From a virus: a stretch of 50,782 nt of DNA. Positions 1 through 7,170 of this stretch are shown here, in pieces (position 1 is the first letter of the stretch; every line of letters begins with the position of its first letter). The notes beneath the pieces are model-generated. The model was not told where the DNA came from. It searched no databases and was given only the letters and a program-made list of their open reading frames with translations. A program made the translations under genes and the position numbers. The stretch is taken from the IMG/VR virus record IMGVR_UViG_3300048589_000933, positions 1-50,782 of that record; one strand, 5' to 3'.

Positions 1-44
1 CTTTCACGGTTGCGACCGGGGTTCGAATCCCCGTGGGGACGCCA
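1..44 (+). tRNA. tRNA-Glu(TTC), 3' part
   Basis: The window opens at the anticodon loop CTTTCAC, with UUC at 3-5. The T-arm is CGGGG/TTCGAAT/CCCCG at 17-33, the acceptor 3' strand is TGGGGAC at 34-40, the discriminator is G41 and the encoded CCA is at 42-44. The sequence follows bacterial tRNA-Glu closely. The 5' half lies outside the window. The 3' end is the prophage attachment site, and the gene keeps its CCA because the phage supplies the same bases. Confidence 0.93.
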
Positions 45-1533
45 CCTTAAACCCGCTTGCCGCGTCGAGTGTGTTCAGCTCGACGCGGTAATGCAGGGTG
101 GCGTCGGTAGTCTCTGGATCCAGCTCGACCCGATCGAGCAGTGCGGCGAGCGCGTCTTTGGTGGCTTCTCTGTTGTCCGCGTCGCGCAGATCGTCGAGCA
201 GTTCGACCATGCGCCGGCGGATATCCATGTCTGTGACCTGTGCCAGTGCCATTGCGGCCTGGTAGTCGCGCTCCTGTGCGCGGATCTGCTCGACTAGGGC
301 AACGCGTTCGCGCTCGAGCTGGTCGAGCTTGCGCACGGCGGGTCCTGGGTCGGCGAGTCTGCCGGCGAGATCCACTGCGCGGCTGATGCGGTCGGTGATG
401 CTGGCCAGCTGCGGCCGCAGGGCGGCGGCGGGGTCTTCGGGAGTTTCTTCGCGGCGGGTGGCCTTGGCGAACAGGCGCACCAGGTCGGTGGTCTGCAGGT
501 CGCTATGCACCTGGGCGACGATGGCGGCCTCGAGCTCGTCGCGCGCGACACGCTTGCCGGGTACGCGGTAGTAGCCCGCGCCATCGCTGTGCCAGGCGCG
601 ACCCTGCGGCGTGAACAGCATGCCGGTCAGCAGGTAAGACGCTGGCGTGCGGCGCGGACGGGTGGCTGAGTACTCCTCGAGGTGCTTCAGGATGCGCTCG
701 GCTTCTGCGTCGGTGATTACCCCGGGGTGGGTGTCTCGCTGCATCATCCATTCGGTGCGCGGCCGCCGGCGTGTTTTGCCTGCCTGTTGCTCGCTGTGCA
801 CGTTCCAGACAGTGTGCCCGGCGTAGGTAAGGGCGTTCCATTCGACGCCGACCAGTGAGGCCTTGGCGATGCGCGGGAGGCCTGGCGCGTGCTCGATCGC
901 GCGAGCCCGGGGCAGTCCGTTGGACCTGGCACGCAGGTAAGCGCCGATCGCGGCGGCGGCGGTATCTGCAAGCTCGAGGGTGGACTTGGTGACGGGCAGG
1001 CCCTCGCGGACGATGCCGGTGTCGATCTTGCGCAGGCGGTAGCCGATCGGCGCGCGGCCGCCGGCGCGGTAGCCGTCGCGGACGTTCTGCGCCATGCCGG
1101 CGAGGCCTTTCTCGCGGCTGGTGAGGCTATGCCATTCGTCCATCGCCTGCAGGATGGACTTGAGCAGCATTTCGGTGATGGGGTCAGCCTCGGGCACGCT
1201 CTTGTAGATCACGCGTACGCCGTGTTTCTTGCACTCGACCTCTTCGAACACGATGGAGATATGCCGGCGCCGCGCCAGGCGCGAGGTATCTAGCACCAGC
1301 AGGTGATCCCAGCCGCGGCGGGGGTTGCGCAGGGCTCGCAGCAGCTGCTGGAAGCCTGGGCGGTCGGTGTCTTTGCCGGACTCGACGACGTCGGCGAAGG
1401 TTTCAGCGATCGACAGGCCTCGGGACAGGGCCAGCGCTTTCAGCTCGCGGCGCTGGACGTCGACCGACACGTCCTTTCGATCCTTCGAGCTGCGGCAGTA
1501 GATCGCCGCGCTCCCGTGTGTTTGTGTCGCCAT
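4..1533 (-). CDS. int: large serine recombinase (phage integrase)
   Basis: This 509-residue site-specific recombinase should integrate and excise the prophage. The N-terminal resolvase domain (about 8-150) shows YCRSS with the expected catalytic serine at S16 (Y-x-R-x-S spacing) and the SRLARRR motif. A Recombinase domain follows, with RAGGRAPIGYRL, and then a C-terminal coiled-coil region rich in charged residues. The region where many large serine integrases carry a zinc ribbon (around LLTGMLFTPQG) has no CxxC pairs here. The last codons run through the att core into the tRNA, and the stop lies in the anticodon loop. On the excised circle the C-terminus would differ. It is the last gene of the leftward operon. 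Confidence 0.93.
   Translation of the reverse strand: MATQTHGSAAIYCRSSKDRKDVSVDVQRRELKALALSRGLSIAETFADVVESGKDTDRPGFQQLLRALRNPRRGWDHLLVLDTSRLARRRHISIVFEEVECKKHGVRVIYKSVPEADPITEMLLKSILQAMDEWHSLTSREKGLAGMAQNVRDGYRAGGRAPIGYRLRKIDTGIVREGLPVTKSTLELADTAAAAIGAYLRARSNGLPRARAIEHAPGLPRIAKASLVGVEWNALTYAGHTVWNVHSEQQAGKTRRRPRTEWMMQRDTHPGVITDAEAERILKHLEEYSATRPRRTPASYLLTGMLFTPQGRAWHSDGAGYYRVPGKRVARDELEAAIVAQVHSDLQTTDLVRLFAKATRREETPEDPAAALRPQLASITDRISRAVDLAGRLADPGPAVRKLDQLERERVALVEQIRAQERDYQAAMALAQVTDMDIRRRMVELLDDLRDADNREATKDALAALLDRVELDPETTDATLHYRVELNTLDAASGFKVASPRGFEPRSQP
30..45. repeat. attL core (prophage left junction)
   Basis: CCCGTGGGGACGCCAC is repeated exactly at 43331-43346. The bases on either side differ between the two copies: C before and C after on the left, A before and A after on the right. 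The copy covers the end of the tRNA-Glu T-stem, the acceptor strand and CCA. It therefore marks one end of the integrated element. Confidence 0.93.
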
Positions 1534-1626
1534 CGATCCGACTCCGTTCCCGCGCCCGCAGCAACGGTACCACCACCGCGACGGCGATCGCTGGGCAGGG
1601 GGCGTTCGCGCTGCGGACGCGGATAG

Positions 1627-3423
1627 TCATAGGGTGGCCTGGCACCGCAGCCGCACCACCCGCCCTTCCATCGCCGCCGGGAAGCGCCTCTTGGCGGTGG
1701 CTGCCGGGAGCCAGCGGAAGCGCCGCAGCAGCGTCTGCCGCAGCCTGTGGCTGTCGGCGTGGGTGAAGTGGCCCTGGTAGCTGGCCCACACAGCGCGGAC
1801 CGCGCGCAGGCCGTCTGGCGTGGCGAGAATGCGCCGGCCGCGGACGTGGGTGGTCTCCCACTTCGCCAAGGCTTCGCGTGCGTGGCTGACGATGCGGCGG
1901 CGGACGGTGGTGTGGGTGGGGCGGACGATGTACCCGAGGAAGTCGATGCCGGTGGCGAGCGGCGCCAGGCGCTGATCGGCTTTGAGCTCGAGGCGCAGCG
2001 ACTGCTGCAGGAACTGCTCGATCTGCACTCGCCAGCACTCGAGCTGGGCGCGATCGTGGTGGACGATGACGAAGTCGTCGACGTAGCGCAGGTAGCGCTT
2101 GGCCTTGAGCGTGTGCTTGACGAATTGGTCGAGCTGGTCGAGGTAGACGTTAGCGAAGAACTGGCTGCTGAGGTTGCCGATCGGGATCCCGCAGCCCGTC
2201 GGTGCGTTCTGCAGTTGCTTGTGCAGTGGCACGAGTGCGCGGCGCTCAGGTGTGGTGCGGTAGTTGACGCCGGTGCGGTCAATGGATGAACGCAGCAGCG
2301 CGTGCATGGTGCGCTGGGCCGCCAGGCTGAGACCTTCCCGGGTAGTGCGCGTCTTCAGCAGCGCGTATAGCGTGGGGCGATGGATGCGGTTGAAGAAGTT
2401 GGCCACGTCGAGCTGCAGGAACCAGCCGCCACCCTGGCCGCTGTGTACCTCTCGCACGAACTGCTGCAGGCGGCGTACGGCGGCGTGGCTGCCCTTGCCG
2501 CGGCGATTGGCAAAGCTGTCGTGGATGAATGCCGGCTCATAGATGGCCTCGATCTGCGGCACCAGCCAGTGGTGCACGACGCGGTCGCCGAAGTCTGGCG
2601 CGTGGATCTCTCGCGCCTTTGGCCGGGTCGCGATGAAGCACGTCGACGGTTGCGGCTGCCACGTGCCGGCGTTGAGCTGCTCCTGGAGTTCGATCAGGCG
2701 ATCAGCCCAACGGGCATCGAACGCGAGGCGGTTGGCACTGGGTTTCTTGCTGCGGCGCGCGGCCTTCCACGCGGCGTGCAAGTCGGTGAAGCTGACCTGG
2801 TGTTCATCACCCTGCAACTCACGGGCCGGACCGCGAACCGCGCGCACGCGGTTGTTGTTGTCGCGGTGGTTGTTGTTGGCGTTGCCGTTGTTGAAGCTCA
2901 CGATCCACGCGTAAGCGGCAGGCGACGCGTCCCCGCAGACTTGCGACCCGCTCGAGCAGCCGTGCTGGTAGCGCGAGTTCGTCATTTGTAGACCTCCCAT
3001 CGGGAGGCGGGTACTCAGTTGCTGGGCGCGCTGCACGACGGGCGCTTGCCCTTGCGCATCCTGGCCCTTGGGGTGCTGCCCGGTCAGCTGGCGGTACCAA
3101 CCGCCAGCCTGCTTACCCAGTTCGCGAGCGCTGCGGAACAGCGCTTCAAACTGCGCAAGGCTGGTGAATGCACGCAGTCGGCTGCAAAGCTGCAGCTGTA
3201 TTTTCAGCTCATCAATGGCCCACACCAGATTCCACGCATGCTCGCGTTGCCTGGGTCGATCGCGCCAAGCGCGATGGGTGAGCGTGGCGATCGCCAGGGC
3301 CTTCGCGCGCAGGTCGCTGCCTGCCGCGTACCGGTGGTAGCGCGGGAAGCGACGAACAGCCAGCTCGATATCGAGCATCAGTCGCTCGGCAAGCTGTGCG
3401 ATAGGTGGCAGCGCGAAGGTCAT
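1627..3423 (-). CDS. DGR Avd-like plus reverse transcriptase reading frame, containing the template repeat
   Basis: One uninterrupted 598-codon frame. Residues 1-120 resemble Avd, the small helical basic accessory protein of diversity-generating retroelements. Around residues 165-202 the frame passes through the template repeat. The rest is a group II/DGR-type reverse transcriptase with KAREIHAPDFGDRVVHHW, the DGR-type GIPIGNLSSQFFANVYL and catalytic YVDD encoded at 2074-2085. There is no stop between Avd and RT. A Shine-Dalgarno GGGAGG (2993-2998) seven bases before an in-frame ATG (2983-2985) could give a separate 452-residue RT, with YVDD at 301-304 and the template repeat translated as its N-terminus. 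The enzyme should copy template RNA with errors at adenines and retarget it to the two upstream genes. Whether Avd and RT are fused or separate is unresolved. Confidence 0.93.
   Translation of the reverse strand: MTFALPPIAQLAERLMLDIELAVRRFPRYHRYAAGSDLRAKALAIATLTHRAWRDRPRQREHAWNLVWAIDELKIQLQLCSRLRAFTSLAQFEALFRSARELGKQAGGWYRQLTGQHPKGQDAQGQAPVVQRAQQLSTRLPMGGLQMTNSRYQHGCSSGSQVCGDASPAAYAWIVSFNNGNANNNHRDNNNRVRAVRGPARELQGDEHQVSFTDLHAAWKAARRSKKPSANRLAFDARWADRLIELQEQLNAGTWQPQPSTCFIATRPKAREIHAPDFGDRVVHHWLVPQIEAIYEPAFIHDSFANRRGKGSHAAVRRLQQFVREVHSGQGGGWFLQLDVANFFNRIHRPTLYALLKTRTTREGLSLAAQRTMHALLRSSIDRTGVNYRTTPERRALVPLHKQLQNAPTGCGIPIGNLSSQFFANVYLDQLDQFVKHTLKAKRYLRYVDDFVIVHHDRAQLECWRVQIEQFLQQSLRLELKADQRLAPLATGIDFLGYIVRPTHTTVRRRIVSHAREALAKWETTHVRGRRILATPDGLRAVRAVWASYQGHFTHADSHRLRQTLLRRFRWLPAATAKRRFPAAMEGRVVRLRCQATL
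2821..2929 (-). repeat. DGR template repeat (TR)
   Basis: This copy is nearly identical to segments at 3452-3558 and 3996-4104. In the sense strand it has nine AAC codons and 23 adenines in its variable part, and its 3' end is GC-rich and nearly free of adenine. Both other copies differ from it only at adenines. AAC codons let random adenine changes avoid stop codons, as in known DGR templates. Just past its 3' end, base 2820 differs from both variable repeats (sense G in TR, C in VR), which fits an IMH*/IMH pair. Confidence 0.95.
2983..2998 (-). promoter_or_regulatory. internal ribosome binding site for a separate RT start
   Basis: In the minus-strand sense, GGGAGG lies seven bases before ATG, in the same frame as the Avd-RT frame. 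The start gives an RT beginning MTNSRYQHG, just before the template repeat. The spacing and strength are good enough that translation could restart here. Confidence 0.6.
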
Positions 3424-3442
3424 GGGAGAGCGTCAGAAAGGC

Positions 3443-3955
3443 CTAGAACTGACGGGCCGGACCGCGAACCGCGCGCACGCGGTTGTAGCCGTCGCGGTGG
3501 AAGCCGCTGGCGCTGCCGCTGCCGAAGCACACGAGCCACGCGAAAGCGGCAGGCGACGGCGCGTAGGGCGTGCCGGTCCAGTACCACTCGGACTTGCACG
3601 CGGGGAACGCCTCGGTGTCGATGGCGGGCTCGTGCCGGGTGTCGTCGACCAGCGTGAGCAGCTCGGTGCGTGTCGGCAGGCGCCAGTCGTCGTGCCCGCC
3701 CAAGCGTAGCGCGCGACAGGCGGCCTCGGCGGCCGCCCAGGGCACAGCCTTGGCGGTGGTGTCTTCCTGCGACCACTGCAGGCCGGTGTGCGTGTCGGTG
3801 ACGATGCCATCTGCCGCCTGGAATCGATCGGCGGTTGGGTCGTTGACGGCATGAACTGCAGTCGGCGCCGTCAGCGCAAACGGACGAAGCTCTGCGAGGG
3901 CCGCGAGTGCTGTGATCAAGGTGTCGTCATCGCAGCGCAGGGTAAGTTCGAGCAT
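3443..3955 (-). CDS. DGR target protein 2 (DUF1566, C-type-lectin-like fold)
   Basis: A 170-residue protein with no signal peptide or membrane segment. The first 50 residues are unique. From about residue 55 it has the DUF1566/Lcl-C pattern (TDTHTGLQW, DWRLPTRTELLTLVDD, SEWYWTGTPY) leading into the C-terminal variable repeat. This fold (formylglycine-generating-enzyme/C-type lectin type) displays the diversified residues on a stable scaffold in known DGR targets. A strong Shine-Dalgarno (AGGAG) precedes the ATG. It lies 31 bp downstream of target 1 and 19 bp upstream of the Avd frame. The ligand is unknown, and it has no domain tying it to a tail fibre. Confidence 0.9.
   Translation of the reverse strand: MLELTLRCDDDTLITALAALAELRPFALTAPTAVHAVNDPTADRFQAADGIVTDTHTGLQWSQEDTTAKAVPWAAAEAACRALRLGGHDDWRLPTRTELLTLVDDTRHEPAIDTEAFPACKSEWYWTGTPYAPSPAAFAWLVCFGSGSASGFHRDGYNRVRAVRGPARQF
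3452..3558 (-). repeat. DGR variable repeat in the promoter-distal target
   Basis: Aligned with the template repeat it shows 15 substitutions, all at template adenines (sense strand). The 31-bp adenine-poor 3' end is identical. It forms the last 36 codons of the 170-residue DUF1566 gene and ends two codons before the stop. Confidence 0.95.
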
Positions 3956-3986
3956 GGTGATCTCCTGGAGAAAAGCTCAGAAAGGC

Positions 3987-4418
3987 CTAGGACTGACGGG
4001 CCGGACCGCGAACCGCGCGCACGCGGCCGCTGCCGTCGCGGTGGCTGTCGCGGGCGTAGCCGCCGTAGAAGCTCACGACCCACGCGTAAGCGGCAGGCGA
4101 CGCGGCGTAGGGTGTGGCAGTCCAGTACCAGTCCGACTTGCACGTTGGGAACGCGGCGGTGTCGATCGTGGGCTTGGCGCGCGTTCTGTCGGCAAGCGGG
4201 AACAGTTCCTCGACGGTGGGCAGTCGCCAGTCGGTATGTCCGGCAAACGCCTGGGCGTTCAGTGCAGCGATTGCCGCCTCGGCTTCTGAGTGGTCGACAT
4301 CAGCGTCGACGGCGTCGTCGCGCGTCCACTGCAAGCCGGTGGTGGTGTCGGTGACGACGAGCTGGTCGGATGAGACGGAGAAGCGTGAGGCGGTTACGTT
4401 TGCGGCTTGTGCGTTCAT
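3987..4418 (-). CDS. DGR target protein 1 (DUF1566, C-type-lectin-like fold)
   Basis: A 143-residue paralogue of target 2: TDTTTGLQW, DWRLPTVEELFPLADRT and SDWYWTATPY lead to the variable C-terminus ending in GPARQS. I chose the ATG at 4418 because GAGGAA stands seven bases before it. The frame stays open upstream to an ATG at 4535 that overlaps the parB stop (ATGA), so a 182-residue form with a basic N-terminal extension is possible. No secretion signal is seen. Two adjacent targets served by one template is a less common DGR layout. The role is probably binding, with unknown partner. Confidence 0.9.
   Translation of the reverse strand: MNAQAANVTASRFSVSSDQLVVTDTTTGLQWTRDDAVDADVDHSEAEAAIAALNAQAFAGHTDWRLPTVEELFPLADRTRAKPTIDTAAFPTCKSDWYWTATPYAASPAAYAWVVSFYGGYARDSHRDGSGRVRAVRGPARQS
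3996..4104 (-). repeat. DGR variable repeat in the promoter-proximal target
   Basis: It differs from the template repeat at 14 positions, every one a template adenine in the sense strand. Its pattern is independent of the other variable repeat. Both target genes also share about 17 bp after the repeat (AGTYCTAGGCCTTTCTGA), which the template lacks, so this may be part of the homing signal. Confidence 0.95.
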
Positions 4419-4531
4419 GTGGGATTCCTCGAGTGGTGTTGGGCTACGGGTAACGCGTCTTGCGTCATCGTCGGCATGCCGCTGCCGGCGCAGGGCTCGC
4501 CGCTCCGGCGTGTCGCCGCTGATGTCGGTGC

Positions 4532-6508
4532 TCATTTGGCGGGCTTCTTTGCCGCTGCCTTTTTCGCGGCGGTCTTCGCGGCGGCTGGCTTGGCCTTGAG
4601 CTTGGGGGCGTTTTTGCGTAGCGCGTAGCCCGGGCGGCGCAGGGGCTTGGGCAGCCAGCCGCTGCGGCGGGTGAGCTCCTCGGCTTTGCCGGCGAGTTCG
4701 GCTTTCTTGAGGCCGGTGAGCTGGGCAGCGACGGTCTTGCCGCACACCTCGGCAACGGCTTCGATGGCGAGGGCGGCGGGCACCAGGCTGAAGAACGTCT
4801 CGGCGGTGGGCTGCCAGTGGTCGGCCATGTTCAGGTCGAGGGCGTCTGCGATGGCGACGGCGCCGAAGGAGGTGCCGCCGCCGCGCATGACGGCGTCGAG
4901 CGTCATCACGGGCACGCTGGCCAGCAGGCCGACGACGGTGTCGCGGGTTTGCTCGAGCAGCCAGGGCAGCAGGCCGGCACGAGTGCCAGGCACGTGCAGG
5001 GTGTAGCGCATGTCCTCGAGGGCTTGCGCGGTTTGGGTGAGATCGGGGTTGGCGTCGAGGTCGGCGAAACCGAGCTTGTGCAGCTCACGGGTGGCGCTTT
5101 CGGCCTTCACCTGGATGGGCAGATCGCCGCCGAATTGAGGCGGATAGATCAACGGCACGAGCAAGGTGTAGGCGAGCGTGGCGAGCGCTACGTCGGCGCG
5201 CTTGAGCAGCTCGGCCTGCAGGGCAACAGTGCGGTGGGCACTGAGGCGGCGCAGCATGCTTTCGGCCAGCGTGGGCGCGGGCTTGGGGGCGGGTGTGCCG
5301 TCTTCGGTTTGAGTGGCGGCGGCGGCCTGGCGCGCGGCTTGCGGGGTTTCGGCGATGAGGCCGCGGGTGATCTCGAGCGTGCCGCTGTGGCCGAGCTTGA
5401 CGCAGGCGCCGGCTTTGGCCTTTTGGCGGTCTGACCACACTTCTGCCGTGGCGCTGAGTTCCTTGATGCGGGCGGTGATCAGTTCGCGCTCGTCGTAGGC
5501 GGCCTCGAAGTCGAAATCGCCCGCTTCTTCGGCCTCCTCGGCTTGCGTCAGTTCGTCATCGAGCTGCATCGCGCGGGCTTCGAGCTGCTGCAGCTCGGCC
5601 TTGGCATCGTCACTTAGCTCGCTGCGCCTTGGCTGGCTGCGGTTGAACTTGTAGACGAAGCTGTGATCGTCGTAGTCCAGCAGCTTGACCCAGCTCCATC
5701 CCTCAGCGCGCAGGGCTTCGGCGGCGGCTTCTAGCTTCTCTGTGCCCAGACGGTCGAGCAGGTCGATATCGGCGACGTAGCCGGCGCCAGGCTCGAAGAG
5801 GTCGCGCACCACGGCGCCGCCCGCGGCTTCGTAGGCGGCGAGGCCCACGAAGACCACGCGCCGGTCACTGCTGTGCACGTGCTTCTCGGTGAGGGCCTCG
5901 CGCAGGCGGCGCGGCTCACGCGCCCAGGGTTGCCGACCATCGGGGCCCCACGCGCGCTCCTGGGCGGCGTGGTCGTCGGTGATGGCGAGGGCCATCAGCT
6001 GCTCGAGGGTGGCCTTGTCTTCGCGGAAGAGCCGCAGCAGCACGGGCGAGAGGTTGGCCAAGCGCAGGCGGCGTTCGACGACAAGCGGCGACACGCCGAA
6101 GCGGGCGGCGATAGTGTCGACGCCCATGCCCTCGGCGGCCAAGTCGCGAAAGGCCACGAACTCGTCATGCGGGTGCATGCGCTCGCGCACGGTGTTCTCG
6201 GCCGTGCTGGCTTCGAGCACGCGGCTGGTATCGGTTTCGATGAGGCAGGGGATGCCGTCGGCCAGCTCGGGCGGCAGTCGGTCTTGCTGGGCCAGCAGCT
6301 TGAGGGCGGCGAGGCGGCGGCCGCCGGCGATGACGCCGAAGCCGCCCATCGACTTGGGCGATGGCTCCACGATGAGGTTTTGCAGCAGGCCGAGCGCGGC
6401 GATGTTGGCGGCGAGGCCTTCGACATCCTTGCCGCCGGTGCGGCGGGCATTGTGCGTCGAGAGGTGGAGGTCGGAGAGCGGAATCAGCGTGGCGCTTGCG
6501 TTGGACAT
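4532..6508 (-). CDS. ParB/Spo0J-like DNA-binding protein
   Basis: A 658-residue protein. The ParB N-terminal domain spans about 7-115, with the STHNARR start, VIAGGRRLAALKLL and ENTVRERMHPHDEF boxes. A helix-turn-helix follows (IAARFGVSPLVVERRLRLANL region, about 133-155). Then come a long central part with an acidic coiled-coil stretch (QLDDELTQAEEAEEAGDFDF region) and a Lys/Ala-rich C-terminal tail. It is much longer than a chromosomal ParB (about 290) and resembles the plasmid/ICE/phage type. No ParA gene is seen, so a role in partition alone is doubtful. Regulation, recombination or DNA protection are alternatives. The start has GGGAG upstream. The DGR targets follow directly. Confidence 0.88.
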   Translation of the reverse strand: MSNASATLIPLSDLHLSTHNARRTGGKDVEGLAANIAALGLLQNLIVEPSPKSMGGFGVIAGGRRLAALKLLAQQDRLPPELADGIPCLIETDTSRVLEASTAENTVRERMHPHDEFVAFRDLAAEGMGVDTIAARFGVSPLVVERRLRLANLSPVLLRLFREDKATLEQLMALAITDDHAAQERAWGPDGRQPWAREPRRLREALTEKHVHSSDRRVVFVGLAAYEAAGGAVVRDLFEPGAGYVADIDLLDRLGTEKLEAAAEALRAEGWSWVKLLDYDDHSFVYKFNRSQPRRSELSDDAKAELQQLEARAMQLDDELTQAEEAEEAGDFDFEAAYDERELITARIKELSATAEVWSDRQKAKAGACVKLGHSGTLEITRGLIAETPQAARQAAAATQTEDGTPAPKPAPTLAESMLRRLSAHRTVALQAELLKRADVALATLAYTLLVPLIYPPQFGGDLPIQVKAESATRELHKLGFADLDANPDLTQTAQALEDMRYTLHVPGTRAGLLPWLLEQTRDTVVGLLASVPVMTLDAVMRGGGTSFGAVAIADALDLNMADHWQPTAETFFSLVPAALAIEAVAEVCGKTVAAQLTGLKKAELAGKAEELTRRSGWLPKPLRRPGYALRKNAPKLKAKPAAAKTAAKKAAAKKPAK

Positions 6509-6672
6509 GGGTTGACTCCCGGGGCTTGGGATTGCGCGATCTGGTGGGTAAGCACTGCAGCGATGTCGCGATAGGCCTGCAGTGAGGCGTAAGAGCGGTT
6601 GGTGTTGCTGGCCTTGTCTTCGACGAAGCGCAGCAGCTCGCGCAGGCGAGCGGGCTTCACGGGTTCAGCCAT
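6484..6672 (-). CDS. small hypothetical phage protein
   Basis: 62 residues, mostly helical, with no recognised domain. It overlaps the parB start by 25 bp and is overlapped by the previous gene's stop, so it is translated as part of the coupled leftward operon. The function is unknown. Confidence 0.6.
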   Translation of the reverse strand: MAEPVKPARLRELLRFVEDKASNTNRSYASLQAYRDIAAVLTHQIAQSQAPGVNPCPTQAPR

Positions 6673-6868
6673 GTGTGATCAGCCCTGGGCGCACCCACTG
6701 GAAGGCGTTCTCAGCGTGGTAGGCGGCGAGCTTGCGCAGGCCGGTTGGCAGGCCATCCTCGCCGGCCAGCAAAGGCTCGGACTCTGCGAACGCGGCGCTT
6801 TCGAGCGCGGAGAGGCACTGGCTTGCGTGGTATTGCACGCCGTTGAGTTGCTGCTGCAGACGGCTCAT
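6665..6868 (-). CDS. small hypothetical phage protein
   Basis: 67 residues, starting MSRLQQQLNG. The start overlaps the previous gene's stop (ATGA), typical of translational coupling, and this fixes the start. No domain is recognised. It is probably an early or lysogenic accessory protein. Confidence 0.6.
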   Translation of the reverse strand: MSRLQQQLNGVQYHASQCLSALESAAFAESEPLLAGEDGLPTGLRKLAAYHAENAFQWVRPGLITHG

Positions 6869-7170
6869 GCCTGCAGCACTCCCACGCGCTCGGCCTGCTG
6901 GATGCGCTCGCGGTGCGCGTCGATCCACGCCTGGGCCTGCTGCGCCTGGGCGGCGTTGTCCAGCTCGATCGACGTGCGGCCGATCCACAGGGACCAGTGG
7001 CCGGGGTCGTCGAGTTCTTCGGCTGATCGACAGTTGCGCACGTGGTCGACGGACCACGCGACGAAGCCGGCGACCTGCGGGCGCAGCATGACCACGATCT
7101 CGTCATTGATCGGCGCGGGCTTGATCTCGACGGTGATGCCGCAGGCGAGGCGGATGAGGAGCGGGGTCAC
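6865..7170 (-). CDS. hypothetical phage protein
   Basis: 101 residues from a GTG start that overlaps the upstream stop (GTGA). The longer frame upstream would run deep into the preceding gene and reads as low-complexity Arg/Ala. It has a beta-rich first half and a helical Ala/Gln-rich end, and no family is recognised. Confidence 0.65.
   Translation of the reverse strand: MTPLLIRLACGITVEIKPAPINDEIVVMLRPQVAGFVAWSVDHVRNCRSAEELDDPGHWSLWIGRTSIELDNAAQAQQAQAWIDAHRERIQQAERVGVLQA

Noticed and set aside
2817-2819. TTG as start of a reverse transcriptase that excludes the template repeat
   Set aside because: No ribosome binding site precedes it, while the ATG at 2985 has GGGAGG at good spacing.
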